Made by a program: the position numbers and the translations under genes. DNA of 64,000 nt, taken from contig NZ_MDVX01000003.1 in NCBI RefSeq assembly GCF_001719615.1, forward strand, positions 186,001-250,000, in the 5' to 3' direction. The notes beneath the pieces are model-generated. The model did no database searches, was not told the origin of the DNA, and saw nothing but the letters and a program-made list of their open reading frames with translations. The DNA is from Neptunicoccus sediminis (GTDB lineage: Bacteria; Pseudomonadota; Alphaproteobacteria; Rhodobacterales; Rhodobacteraceae). The stretch's first letter is position 1; every line of letters starts with the position of its first letter. Below are positions 1 through 7,533 of this stretch, piece by piece.

Positions 1-360
1 ATCCTGATTGAGATTGGGAATAGCACGGTGCAGGGGGGAGGTGCCGATAAACGTGTGGATACGCGGTTGTTTCGCGTGTTTGACCGCTTCCCAGCAGCGG
101 TCAATGTCGCGGTTGTCCGCGCGGGACAGACCGCAAATCACAGCATTCTGGGAACGGGCGGCAATTTCGCTGACCGCGTTGAAATCCCCTTCACTGGCGA
201 TTGGAAAACCGGCCTCGATGATGTCCACACCCATTTCGTCCAGCAACTGGGCAATCTCCAGCTTTTCATTGTGGCTCATGGTGGCGCCGGGGGATTGCTC
301 CCCGTCACGCAAAGTGGTGTCAAAAATCAAGACGCGGTCTTGTATTGCTGTATCGTTCAT
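1..360 (-). CDS. leuA: 2-isopropylmalate synthase, N-terminal part (cut by window edge)
   Basis: This enzyme condenses acetyl-CoA with 2-oxoisovalerate, the first committed step of leucine biosynthesis. The 120 codons present begin [10 protein letters not shown] and contain [16 protein letters not shown], the family signature with the metal-binding Asp and catalytic Arg of the HMGL-like TIM barrel, followed by [12 protein letters not shown]. The rest of the barrel and the C-terminal regulatory domain lie beyond position 1, so completeness cannot be judged. The ATG at 360 is preceded by a weak purine-rich site. A leucine-rich leader ORF and a hairpin lie 90 to 170 bases upstream, suggesting attenuation by leucine supply. 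Confidence 0.95.
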   Translation of the reverse strand, partial: MNDTAIQDRVLIFDTTLRDGEQSPGATMSHNEKLEIAQLLDEMGVDIIEAGFPIASEGDFNAVSEIAARSQNAVICGLSRADNRDIDRCWEAVKHAKQPRIHTFIGTSPLHRAIPNLNQD

Positions 361-422
361 TTCAGTATCTCTTTGATTTACTTAGCTTTTCGGGTTCGTT
401 CCAGCGCGGATTTGACTCTCCC

Positions 423-455
423 CTGAGCGCACGCGCCGGACCCCGACACGCTCAG
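423..455 (-). promoter_or_regulatory. Hairpin overlapping the leader stop codon (putative leuA attenuator)
   Basis: Perfect 7-bp inverted repeat CTGAGCG/CGCTCAG (arms 423-429 and 449-455). The leader stop codon lies within one arm, so a ribosome finishing or stalling on the leader would change its folding. No U-tract follows, so a classic intrinsic terminator is not evident. Action through Rho or through access to the leuA ribosome site is possible. The role is inferred. Confidence 0.5.
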
Positions 456-535
456 AGGCGGCTAAGTAGTAGAAGCGCAGCAGCAGTGGCACCAAAAGCG
501 GTGGCGATATTATGGATATGTGTCTGCGTAATCAT
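452..535 (-). CDS. leuL: leuA leader peptide, 27 residues, leucine-rich
   Basis: Short ORF starting ATG at 535 with an AAAGG ribosome site 5 bases upstream, ending TGA at 452. Its last residues are AAALLLLSRL: four consecutive leucine codons (CTT CTA CTA CTT) and a fifth just before the stop. Two of them are CTA, a codon expected to be rare in this GC-rich genome. It lies directly upstream of leuA on the same strand, and a hairpin begins at its stop codon. Leucine-codon runs ahead of leucine biosynthesis genes are the hallmark of ribosome-mediated attenuation. The product probably has no function of its own. The ORF and codon run are seen; regulation is inferred. Confidence 0.82.
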   Translation of the reverse strand: MITQTHIHNIATAFGATAAALLLLSRL

Positions 536-796
536 GCAGCCTTTATACGCAGATTTAATCCGGTGAAAAGATAAAAAACACGTAAGGGTTCAGGGCGAGA
601 TCAGATTTTCACTGCGGCGGTATCTGGATGTCAGGCAATAATGCCAGAGTTGAGCAAGTCAGTTCAGGTTCTTGGTCCCGCGGCAAACTGGAACCCCGCG
701 CAACAAATCCGATAAACTGCGCGCTATAGCTTATTGAACGTGAAGCCGAGCGTTTCTGTGTGATCGGCGCCCAAACGGGGGCAGCGCAAGGGGCGT

Positions 797-1348
797 TCAA
801 GCCTCCGCCCGTTTATCCGGTTGGTGACCTGGCACATAGATCTTGCCACCCTGAGGCGTGTGTGCCGCTGACGAAGCGGTCCGACCGGCAGCTTTGGAAT
901 GGAACCGTCTGGCGCTCGCCTCGAACTCCTCCGGCCGAAGCGCCCGTCGCTTGCGGGAAGCTATAATTCCTAAAAACCGCTCCGCCTGAAGCACGTCCAG
1001 CTTGAAAAAGTCCCGCTGCATGCCCGCATTCATAACGCGCTTGAACTCTGCATCGTGAAGTGTGGTCACGCCAAAGGGACAACTGGTAAACTTGCGCTCC
1101 GAACACCGCATGATCGCACGAACCTTTATGTCTTTGTGCATCCGGTGGCTGGCAATCCGCTCCATCGTTGCATCTACATCTTCGGTTTCTCCCTCCAGCA
1201 CCTGAAAAATCCGCTGCCTGTCAACGAACAAAAAGCTGGTAATGCCCGACTCTATATTGCGGCGGACACATTTTTTTTGCAGCGTCAGCAAAGCCAACGG
1301 TCCGAGCCGTCCGGTGATCCGGCTCTCATAGTGTAACCGTTTCAACAT
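797..1348 (-). CDS. BLUF-domain blue-light sensor protein, 183 aa
   Basis: Residues 1 to about 95 form a BLUF (FAD-binding blue-light) domain. The three residues of the BLUF photocycle line up with family members: Tyr7 (LKRLHYESR), Asn31 (RRNIESGIT) and Gln49 (RIFQVLEGE). Residues 96-183 are a basic helical extension with no domain I recognise. I chose the ATG at 1348 because AAAGGG lies 7 bases upstream; a GTG at 1363 in the same frame lacks a good site. No effector domain (EAL, GGDEF, cyclase) is fused, so it probably signals through a partner protein, as other short BLUF proteins do. It stands alone between leuA and an M48 protease gene. Confidence 0.85.
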   Translation of the reverse strand: MLKRLHYESRITGRLGPLALLTLQKKCVRRNIESGITSFLFVDRQRIFQVLEGETEDVDATMERIASHRMHKDIKVRAIMRCSERKFTSCPFGVTTLHDAEFKRVMNAGMQRDFFKLDVLQAERFLGIIASRKRRALRPEEFEASARRFHSKAAGRTASSAAHTPQGGKIYVPGHQPDKRAEA

Positions 1349-1430
1349 CAGTTGCCCTTTCACGCTGCGTTCGGCTGTTGATGAGGAACATAAGGGCAGG
1401 AGTGTAAATTAATGGTAAACAGTCGGAAAT

Positions 1431-2108
1431 TTATTGCCAGCGATGTTCCAGTTTCTCAATCGCGGCAATCCTTTCGGCGGTTTTCGGATGGCTCATCAAC
1501 CAGGCGAGCGGCTGGCCGCTGCTTCCGGCCAGCGCGTCAAGTTTGGTAAACAGGGATTTCTGCGCAGCGATTCCGATGCCCGATTTGGTCAAAAGCGCCG
1601 CAGCATAGGCATCCGCTTCATACTCATCCTGCCGCGACAAACGGGCCGCCAGCAGCCCTGACAACATCCCCGCAAGCCAGATGCCAACCCCCGGAATAAG
1701 ACGCCCCAACACCATGCCAAGCGCGACTCGAATAGCATTTTGTCCTGAAAAATCAATCATTCGCCGCCGCGAATGCCCAAGCGCCACATGCCCGAGCTCA
1801 TGGGCGATGACGCTGGCAATTTCTTCGGCGCTGACCTCACCGCTTTGGTATTTCCTATAAAAACCGCGGGTGATAAAAATGCGCCCGTCCGGCGCGGCAA
1901 GCCCGTTCACCGGATCAATCTCGTAAATATGCACTTTGACCTGCGCCAGATCCAGCGAATCGGCCATGCGTTTACACAGTTTTCGCAACACAGGATCGGC
2001 CAGTTCAGTAGATTTCGCATCCAGCTCCGATTGGGTCCGCCAGATTGAAAATCTATAATAAACAAAGCCGTAAAGCAGGGCGAGAAGGATCGGAGTCAGT
2101 TTCAGCAT
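1431..2108 (-). CDS. M48-family zinc metalloprotease, membrane-anchored
   Basis: Protein of 225 aa with an N-terminal hydrophobic segment (residues 4-18, TPILLALLYGFVYY) that is probably an anchor, then a peptidase M48 domain. The zinc motif HELGH is at residues 103-107 and the third ligand is expected in DEYEAD (Glu162). A hydrophobic stretch at 127-156 sits between the two motifs, as in membrane-embedded M48 enzymes. Relatives (HtpX, Oma1, BepA) degrade damaged membrane or envelope proteins; the substrate here is unknown. No clear ribosome site precedes the ATG at 2108. A second, separate M48 lipoprotein lies at 52939-53715. Confidence 0.85.
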   Translation of the reverse strand: MLKLTPILLALLYGFVYYRFSIWRTQSELDAKSTELADPVLRKLCKRMADSLDLAQVKVHIYEIDPVNGLAAPDGRIFITRGFYRKYQSGEVSAEEIASVIAHELGHVALGHSRRRMIDFSGQNAIRVALGMVLGRLIPGVGIWLAGMLSGLLAARLSRQDEYEADAYAAALLTKSGIGIAAQKSLFTKLDALAGSSGQPLAWLMSHPKTAERIAAIEKLEHRWQ

Positions 2109-2199
2109 ATTTTAAGATATGGGAAGTAAGCTGGGAAAGACCAGCCCCTGCATGAAAGGAAAGTAAATGAATAGAAAAGCCTGCGAAAGATATGTGCCT

Positions 2200-2242
2200 G
2201 AAACAGAAAACTGCCCCTGACAGCACAATGTGTCAGGGGCAG
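2200..2242 (-). terminator. Intrinsic terminator of the RTX gene
   Basis: Perfect 12-bp stem (2211-2222 with 2231-2242) and an 8-base loop, followed on the minus strand by TTTTCTGTTTC. It sits just downstream of the RTX gene stop at 2281. Confidence 0.85.
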
Positions 2243-2280
2243 TATGGGGATCATTACGATGAATCTGAATGCGTCAGCGA

Positions 2281-3828
2281 TCAGGCGATGTCGAACACGA
2301 AGTCAGTTGCATCAATATCCGCTGAATTGGTGGATTTCAGCAAGGCAAAGTCATCGCCGTCATGGGACAGGATAGTTTTGCCGCCGGCCTGCCGCACGTC
2401 AATGTCGGCAAAGGACAGCATTGTGTCATTCAGCACCATGATTTTGTCGACACCGTCTTCATAGTCTTTCACCACATCGCGGGAATGATCCGGATGGGAA
2501 ACATCAAAGACAAAGGTGTCGGCTCCGGCACCGCCTGTCAGTTTATCCTTATCGGCCCCGCCGTCGAGCATGTCATGGCCCTTGCCGCCATCTAGTTTGT
2601 CTTTGCCTTTGTTTCCTTTTAGGTAATCATCGCCGCCGGCACCGCGAATTTTGTCATTGCCGGCTTTGCCTTTGATCATGTTATCCGCGCTATTGCCGAA
2701 AATATCGTCGCGGTGGGCAGTCCCAATGGCGTTTTCGATCAGCGAATCCGCTGCGCCGCTAATACCGTCTTCAAAGGCTGCGATAATGTCCGAGCTGTCC
2801 GAACTTAAAGGCACAACCGTACCGAAACCAAAAGCATCAACCAGAGCCTGATAGTCGGCCGTAACGTCAGAAGTGACAGCAAACACGGGTATAATCCCCG
2901 CGTCGAGCAGCGCGGCTTTAACCATCTCGACCGAGGGATAATCCTCACCGGTGCCGTCTCCACCCGGACCGTCCAGCACGGTGTCTCCATTATTTGCGGT
3001 GTCCGGATTGTCGCCAGCGAAATGGGGTCTGGCGTCCGTGGTCAGCACGACAACTTTAAGAGAGGAGGAGCTCCAGCCGACCTCGGCAGTGCGCAAGGCA
3101 ACTTGCAATAGACCCGTCATCTGGGATTCCGGCCCGTCATTTCCGCTACCGGTAGAAAGGCCTGTCACCGCTGTCTTCCAGACATCCGTGTCGCTGGTTA
3201 GACCAAGCTCGGTCTTGTATTCGTGATCCCCAAACGATCCAAAAGGTGACAGCGGTTTATCAATAAAAGAGGTCAGCCCCAAACGCACATCATCCGCCAG
3301 CCCGCTGACCGAGGTGATGAGGTCGTCCACCAAACCGTTCACCGTAACGAGGTCATTGGAGAAGGAGCCGGACAGGTCCTGCAGAAGCACCAGTTCCAAC
3401 GGGCGCTCGGAGTCTTTGAGGCCAGAAATTTCGATCACACGGTCGTCCACGTAAGACAGGGCACCGGGCGACAGGTCAATGTCCGCGCCGGTAATGCCGC
3501 CCGCGAAATTCAGTGTATCAATGCCCGAGGTGTCGGTTATCAGCGACCAGTCACCCGCATAACCGTTAACGAAATATTTATCGTTACCGCCACCACCAAA
3601 TACCTGATCGTCACCGGCTGTCATGACAATCTTGTCATTCCCGCTGCCGCCAAACATGACGTCGTCTCCGATTCCCCCGATCAGAACATCGTCCCCGGCT
3701 CCGGCGTCCAGGGTGTCATCGCCATTCAGACCCGCAAGAAGATCGTTTCCCTCCATGCCCACAATCATGTCGGAAAACAGCCCGCCAACCAAGCCGTCGT
3801 CTTCTTCGGTCCCAATAAAGTCAGCCAT
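2281..3828 (-). CDS. Secreted RTX protein with an integrin-beta-like I (VWA) domain
   Basis: Protein of 515 aa in three parts. Residues 18-87 are calcium-binding RTX nonapeptides (GGIGDDVMFGGSGND and similar). Residues 145-360 resemble the I-like domain of integrin beta subunits: MIDAS DLSGS (151-155), SFIDK, an NDGPE loop (230-234), GWSSSSLKVVVLTTDARPHFAGD split across 251-273, DYPS (296-299) and FAVTS (316-320), in the same order as in integrins. Residues 364-440 are a second RTX block ending TGGAGADTFVF, typical of type I secretion substrates with a C-terminal signal. The ATG at 3828 was chosen because GGGAG lies upstream and the product begins MADFIGTEEDD; an in-frame ATG at 3864 is possible. 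No secretion genes (ABC, MFP) lie nearby. Cation-dependent adhesion is likely but inferred. Confidence 0.88.
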   Translation of the reverse strand: MADFIGTEEDDGLVGGLFSDMIVGMEGNDLLAGLNGDDTLDAGAGDDVLIGGIGDDVMFGGSGNDKIVMTAGDDQVFGGGGNDKYFVNGYAGDWSLITDTSGIDTLNFAGGITGADIDLSPGALSYVDDRVIEISGLKDSERPLELVLLQDLSGSFSNDLVTVNGLVDDLITSVSGLADDVRLGLTSFIDKPLSPFGSFGDHEYKTELGLTSDTDVWKTAVTGLSTGSGNDGPESQMTGLLQVALRTAEVGWSSSSLKVVVLTTDARPHFAGDNPDTANNGDTVLDGPGGDGTGEDYPSVEMVKAALLDAGIIPVFAVTSDVTADYQALVDAFGFGTVVPLSSDSSDIIAAFEDGISGAADSLIENAIGTAHRDDIFGNSADNMIKGKAGNDKIRGAGGDDYLKGNKGKDKLDGGKGHDMLDGGADKDKLTGGAGADTFVFDVSHPDHSRDVVKDYEDGVDKIMVLNDTMLSFADIDVRQAGGKTILSHDGDDFALLKSTNSADIDATDFVFDIA

Positions 3829-4142
3829 TTCTAATTTTTCTCCCGTTAGAGTTTTTAAACGCATCCGACGCGATCAAGATTCGCCGGAGGCTATGCTAAA
3901 TGAAGGGGCCAATGCCCCGTAAGGCCTTATTATCCGGTCAAAAATACCAAAATCCAGCCTCAACTTAAGGTTATAAAAAAAACAAATCTGCCGACAACCA
4001 TTTTACGGCAAAAAAGTGATCTTGCTCACTAAATTGGTTGAGTTTTTACGGAAGGGTAAAAAGGCTATCGGTGTTTAACGTTTTCTTCACAGGTAGGCGC
4101 TATGATGTGGGTCTGAAGGACCAATTCGTGGCGCTCCGAACT
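3829..4142. other. Intergenic region upstream of the RTX gene
   Basis: AT-rich stretch between the RTX gene and the TPR gene, both on minus. No ORF is convincing. It holds the AGTGA-N6-TCACT palindrome at 4015-4030 and A/T runs around 3973-3990. The RTX promoter presumably lies here, but I cannot place its boxes. Confidence 0.5.
4015..4030. promoter_or_regulatory. AGTGA-N6-TCACT palindrome, CRP/FNR-family-like operator
   Basis: AGTGATCTTGCTCACT has perfect 5-bp arms with a 6-base spacer, the architecture of CRP-family sites (TGTGA-N6-TCACA). It lies about 190 bases upstream of the RTX start. The same arms and spacing recur at 57224-57239. The binding protein is unknown. Confidence 0.4.
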
Positions 4143-4700
4143 TTACAATTCGTTAGCGGTGCTTCCGTCGGGAACCGGTTGTTCCAGCAGGGCCCGTTCA
4201 TTTAGCCAAGGATGAAGGGCGACCGCACGTCGCAAGTAGATATGACCCAGCGCTGTCCGGCCGTTGCGAATGTGGATTAATGCGATGCCGGATAGGGCGC
4301 CAAAATGGGCTGGCTCCAGTTCGAGAGCGCGGGTCAACAGGTCCAAAGATTTCGAATCCTGTCTTCGCAGGAAATAAACGAATGCCAGTTGGTTATGGCC
4401 TTCGCCATATTCAGGACAATAGCGGATTAATCGGGTGAGCGTTTCTTCAGCCAGAATGTAATTCCCATAGCGGATTGCGTCCACGCCGGAATCCAGCATT
4501 TCTTGTGAAATTTCGTCCGGTGCCACGTGCCAGAATTGCCAAAGCGCATTGGCTGCGCGCTGTGCTGTTCCATAATCGTCAGCTTTTGCAAGTTTCTCTA
4601 ACAGGTCAGATCTTTCCGTCTGACGTTCCGGCAGCGCAGGGCATTCCGCCGCTGTCTGTCCAGCCAGCATCGCTACAAATATAAAGGAGCGAAAAAACAT
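4143..4700 (-). CDS. Exported TPR-repeat protein
   Basis: Protein of 185 aa with a signal peptide at residues 1-18 (FFRSFIFVAMLAGQTAAEC). The cysteine after AAE could belong to a disulfide or, less likely, a lipobox. From about residue 70, helical pairs such as YGNYILAEETLTRLIRYCP and DSKSLDLLTRALELEPAHF fit two or three tetratricopeptide repeats, which bind other proteins. The ATG at 4700 was chosen over a TTG at 4727 because it starts right at the signal peptide with AGG upstream. It is probably periplasmic with unknown partners. The neighbouring VWA operon ends 88 bases before this gene's stop in genome coordinates, and no shared operon is evident. Confidence 0.75.
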   Translation of the reverse strand: MFFRSFIFVAMLAGQTAAECPALPERQTERSDLLEKLAKADDYGTAQRAANALWQFWHVAPDEISQEMLDSGVDAIRYGNYILAEETLTRLIRYCPEYGEGHNQLAFVYFLRRQDSKSLDLLTRALELEPAHFGALSGIALIHIRNGRTALGHIYLRRAVALHPWLNERALLEQPVPDGSTANEL

Positions 4701-4788
4701 GTAAAAAGCCTGAAGGCGCGATGCCAACCTGTCAAGCCACCCGCAAGAGGTTCACCCGAATGTGTCCAACTTTTCCAACCGCAGGCGA

Positions 4789-5973
4789 CTAGCGGCCCAA
4801 TTCTTTCATAGCCGCTTCGATGCCCTTTAGCGTCATTGGATACATGCGATCGTTAAAGATTTCCTTAAGGATCATGGTCGAATGGGTGTACTGCCAATAT
4901 TGTTCTTTTACCGGATTGATCCAGACCGAGCCGGGCCATTGTTCCTGCGCCCGTTCCAGCCAGACCTGTCCAGGCTCCTCATTCCAATGCTCGTTCGCGC
5001 CGCCCTTATAGACAATTTCATAGGGGCTCATCGCGGCGTCACCGACGAAAATACATTTGTAATCAGATCCATAGGTCCGCAATACATCCCATGTGGGGGT
5101 TTGCTCGGTCCAGCGCCGTGCGTTGTCCTTCCAGACACCTTCGTACAAACAATTATGAAAATAGAAATATTCCATATGTTTGAATTCGGTTTTTGCCGCC
5201 GAAAAAAGCTCTTCGATCAGCTTGATGTAACTGTCCATTGAACCGCCAACGTCAAGGAATAACAGTACCTTAACCGCATTGCGGCGCTCGGGGCGGGTGA
5301 TGACGTCCAGATAGCCGTGTTCAGCAGTCGCCCGGATTGTACCGTTCAGGTCCAGCTCGTCTTCGGCCCCGGCGCGGGCCCATTTCCGCAGCCTCTTTAA
5401 CGCGACCTTAATATTACGTGTGCCAAGCTCTACAGAATCGTCGAGGTTCTTGAAATCTCGCTTGTCCCAAACTTTCGTCGCCTTCTGGTGACGGCTTTCC
5501 TTTTGGCCGATCCGAACGCCTTCAGGATTGTAACCGTACGCCCCGAAGGGAGAGGTGCCCGCTGTGCCAATCCATTTATTCCCGCCCTGATGGCGCTTTT
5601 CCTGCTCTTTAAGGCGCTCTTTCAGGGTTTCCATCAGCTTGTCAAACCCGCCGAGGCTTTCGATTTCGGCCATTTCTTCGGGTGTCAGATGCTTTTCTGC
5701 CAGTTTGGTTAACCAGTCGTCGGGCACATCCACGGCGTTCAGGATGTCATCTACAGAGAGGTTTTCCATGCCTTTGAACACATCTGCAAATACCAGGTCA
5801 AATTTATCGAGATTGCGTTCGTCTTTCACCATCGTGGCACGGGCGAGGAAGTAGAATCCCTCCACATCGTAGAGCACAAGGCCGGTTTTCATGGCTTCAA
5901 GAAACGCCAGATACTCCCTCAGGGAAACGGGAATTTTCGCAGCGCGGAGGGCTTCAAAGAAACGCAGGAACAT
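4789..5973 (-). CDS. CoxE-type VWA-domain protein
   Basis: Protein of 394 aa. The N-terminal 230 residues are mostly helical and charged. From about 231 a CoxE-like VWA domain begins (NAVKVLLFLDVGGSMDS), with a MIDAS-like DVGGS starting at Asp241; CoxE-type proteins often carry this degenerate DxxGS form. Later motifs include YFHNCLYEGVW and GDAAMSPYEI. CoxE/YehP-like proteins commonly work with MoxR AAA+ ATPases to insert cofactors or remodel complexes, and a MoxR gene begins this same operon at 8806. The start at 5973 abuts the stop of the 56-residue membrane protein gene with no spacing, which implies translational coupling. The client complex is unknown. Confidence 0.85.
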   Translation of the reverse strand: MFLRFFEALRAAKIPVSLREYLAFLEAMKTGLVLYDVEGFYFLARATMVKDERNLDKFDLVFADVFKGMENLSVDDILNAVDVPDDWLTKLAEKHLTPEEMAEIESLGGFDKLMETLKERLKEQEKRHQGGNKWIGTAGTSPFGAYGYNPEGVRIGQKESRHQKATKVWDKRDFKNLDDSVELGTRNIKVALKRLRKWARAGAEDELDLNGTIRATAEHGYLDVITRPERRNAVKVLLFLDVGGSMDSYIKLIEELFSAAKTEFKHMEYFYFHNCLYEGVWKDNARRWTEQTPTWDVLRTYGSDYKCIFVGDAAMSPYEIVYKGGANEHWNEEPGQVWLERAQEQWPGSVWINPVKEQYWQYTHSTMILKEIFNDRMYPMTLKGIEAAMKELGR

Positions 5974-6144
5974 TTAGACCAACCCCAACCAGTCCACCAT
6001 AACCGTTGCAAAGAGCGCAAGGAGGAAGAAAATGATGCCGTGAATGACACTATACTGCAGTTTATCCGCGGTTTTGCCGCCAAATTTGCGGGCGCGGTAC
6101 CACCCGATAATTGCGCCGATCAGGAAGGCCGGAATTGTAAACAT
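5974..6144 (-). CDS. Small membrane protein, 56 aa, inside the MoxR-VWA operon
   Basis: ORF from ATG 6144 to TAA 5974, missed at usual length cut-offs. The protein begins MFTIPAFLIGAIIGWYRARK and has two hydrophobic segments (residues 3-15 and 33-54) around a positively charged loop (RARKFGGKTADK), giving a predicted helical hairpin with the loop in the cytoplasm. It sits 3 bases after the DUF2927 stop and directly abuts the VWA start, so it fills the gap between them exactly. No family recognised. It may anchor or recruit the VWA/MoxR machinery; this is inference from position. Confidence 0.75.
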   Translation of the reverse strand: MFTIPAFLIGAIIGWYRARKFGGKTADKLQYSVIHGIIFFLLALFATVMVDWLGLV

Positions 6145-6147
6145 AGC

Positions 6148-7533
6148 TTAACTTTCTTTCTGGGGCAGGCGGGGAGGCAGGTTTGCAATGAAATCGAGCC
6201 GCTTGTTGATCTCGCTTGGCGGATGGATGCCGTACTGCCCCCATGCAACGGCTTCCGTGCGCAGCGCGGTGGCTTCATCTGTGCGCCCTGCAAGTTTGTA
6301 GATTTCCGCTTTCATAGCCAGAAGGCTGAACATCAAACGGCCGTTTTGTGCGGTTTTTGCGGTAATTAAACCGCTTTCGATGAACTGCAGCGCTTGGCGG
6401 AACTCTCCGCTCGACATGGCAAGGGATGCCATCTGCAATCCGGCCTGGGCGGTGTGAATGTCGTACGGTCCGAAGATCTTTGAGAAATTTGCGTAGGCAC
6501 GGGCATAGTCTGCTGCAGCTTCCACACCATTTGTGGCAGCGGTGACGCGGGCGCGGGCGTAGTAACTAAAGCCGAGCCGGTGATCGGTCATCCCCAGTTG
6601 CTGTGCAATGCGCACCGCATCCGCCGCGGCCTCGATACGGGTTTTGTCAGAAGCATCCGGCCCGAGAGCGATCTCGATCTTACGCACCCAGGACCCCGGC
6701 GATTCCTGTCGATGCAGCGGAGCAAGACCGGCACCCTGCGGATTCACACGGGCCAGAATGCGGGGCAACACGGCGGCGACTTCGTGTTTTGCCATGCCCG
6801 AGTGCAATTCCGGCGCGTACATAGCGCGCAGGATCATCATGTCGTAAGGGGTTAAAACAATGTGAAAATTATCATCGTTAAAGACAGAATCCGGCAGGCG
6901 ATAAAGATCGTTTAGCGGTCCGATGGCCTGTGCAAGTTCTTCGTGCAAGCAATCCCGCGCGTCCTGCGGGGAAATATCGCGCGGCATGAAAACCGCAGCC
7001 CTGCTGCGCACCTCCAGAGAGGTCCAGTCTGCGCGGCGGTTAAAACGGTTCTTGCGAAACTCTGCCCAACTGCTCATGCGGGGGACCACGATACAGGCGG
7101 CGGTGGGCGCGGCGCGGCGCAACTGGCGTTTGGACACCATTTCGATCACGATATTGGCCGCAGCAGCGGTTTGAACCCGCGAAATCGGGATATTCGCCTC
7201 TGTTTGCAAGCGTTTGATCAGCCGGTCGAGATCCTGCCCCACCACCTGATGTGTCGGGTTTACCAGAGCCACCGTGATCGGCCCTTCAAAGCGGGACAAC
7301 TTTGTCAGATCCTGTCCGCTTTCCAGTGCGAAGGTCAGGTCCAGAAATTCCTCAAACACATCCAGATTGGAGCGGGCCACACCAGCGGCCGGGGGCGGCG
7401 CGTGAAAGGTTTTCATCCCTGACAGTTGGACGGTGGGATCGGAGCGTTTGCTCACCACATCGGCCATCGGTCCTGCGCAGGCAGAGAGGGCCATCACCGA
7501 CAGTCCGAAGGCTGCGCCGCGCCAGAAATTCAT
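6148..7533 (-). CDS. DUF2927-family lipoprotein with helical repeats
   Basis: Protein of 461 aa. It starts with a lipoprotein signal (MNFWRGAAFGLSVMALSACAG, lipobox LSAC near residues 16-19), so it is probably membrane-anchored in the periplasm. The middle matches my recollection of DUF2927 (TVALVNPTHQVVGQDLDRLI, DCLHEELAQAIGPLNDLY), a family resembling degenerate zinc peptidases; HEELAQ may correspond to the old metal site but is not HExxH. Residues from about 300 look like TPR-type helices (ARAYANFSKIFGPYDIHT, RLMFSLLAMKAEIYKLAGR). It overlaps the GNAT gene by 4 bases (ATGA). Its role in the MoxR operon is unknown. Confidence 0.8.
   Translation of the reverse strand: MNFWRGAAFGLSVMALSACAGPMADVVSKRSDPTVQLSGMKTFHAPPPAAGVARSNLDVFEEFLDLTFALESGQDLTKLSRFEGPITVALVNPTHQVVGQDLDRLIKRLQTEANIPISRVQTAAAANIVIEMVSKRQLRRAAPTAACIVVPRMSSWAEFRKNRFNRRADWTSLEVRSRAAVFMPRDISPQDARDCLHEELAQAIGPLNDLYRLPDSVFNDDNFHIVLTPYDMMILRAMYAPELHSGMAKHEVAAVLPRILARVNPQGAGLAPLHRQESPGSWVRKIEIALGPDASDKTRIEAAADAVRIAQQLGMTDHRLGFSYYARARVTAATNGVEAAADYARAYANFSKIFGPYDIHTAQAGLQMASLAMSSGEFRQALQFIESGLITAKTAQNGRLMFSLLAMKAEIYKLAGRTDEATALRTEAVAWGQYGIHPPSEINKRLDFIANLPPRLPQKES

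Noticed and set aside
609-800. 63-codon minus-strand ORF just after the BLUF gene
   Set aside because: It would start with TTG overlapping the BLUF stop, has no ribosome site beyond that, and its composition shows no protein-like features.
3829-3864. Upstream ATG of the RTX gene adding 12 residues
   Set aside because: It has no ribosome site, whereas the ATG at 3828 follows GGGAG and gives the MADFIG start common in RTX proteins. It is kept as an alternative only.
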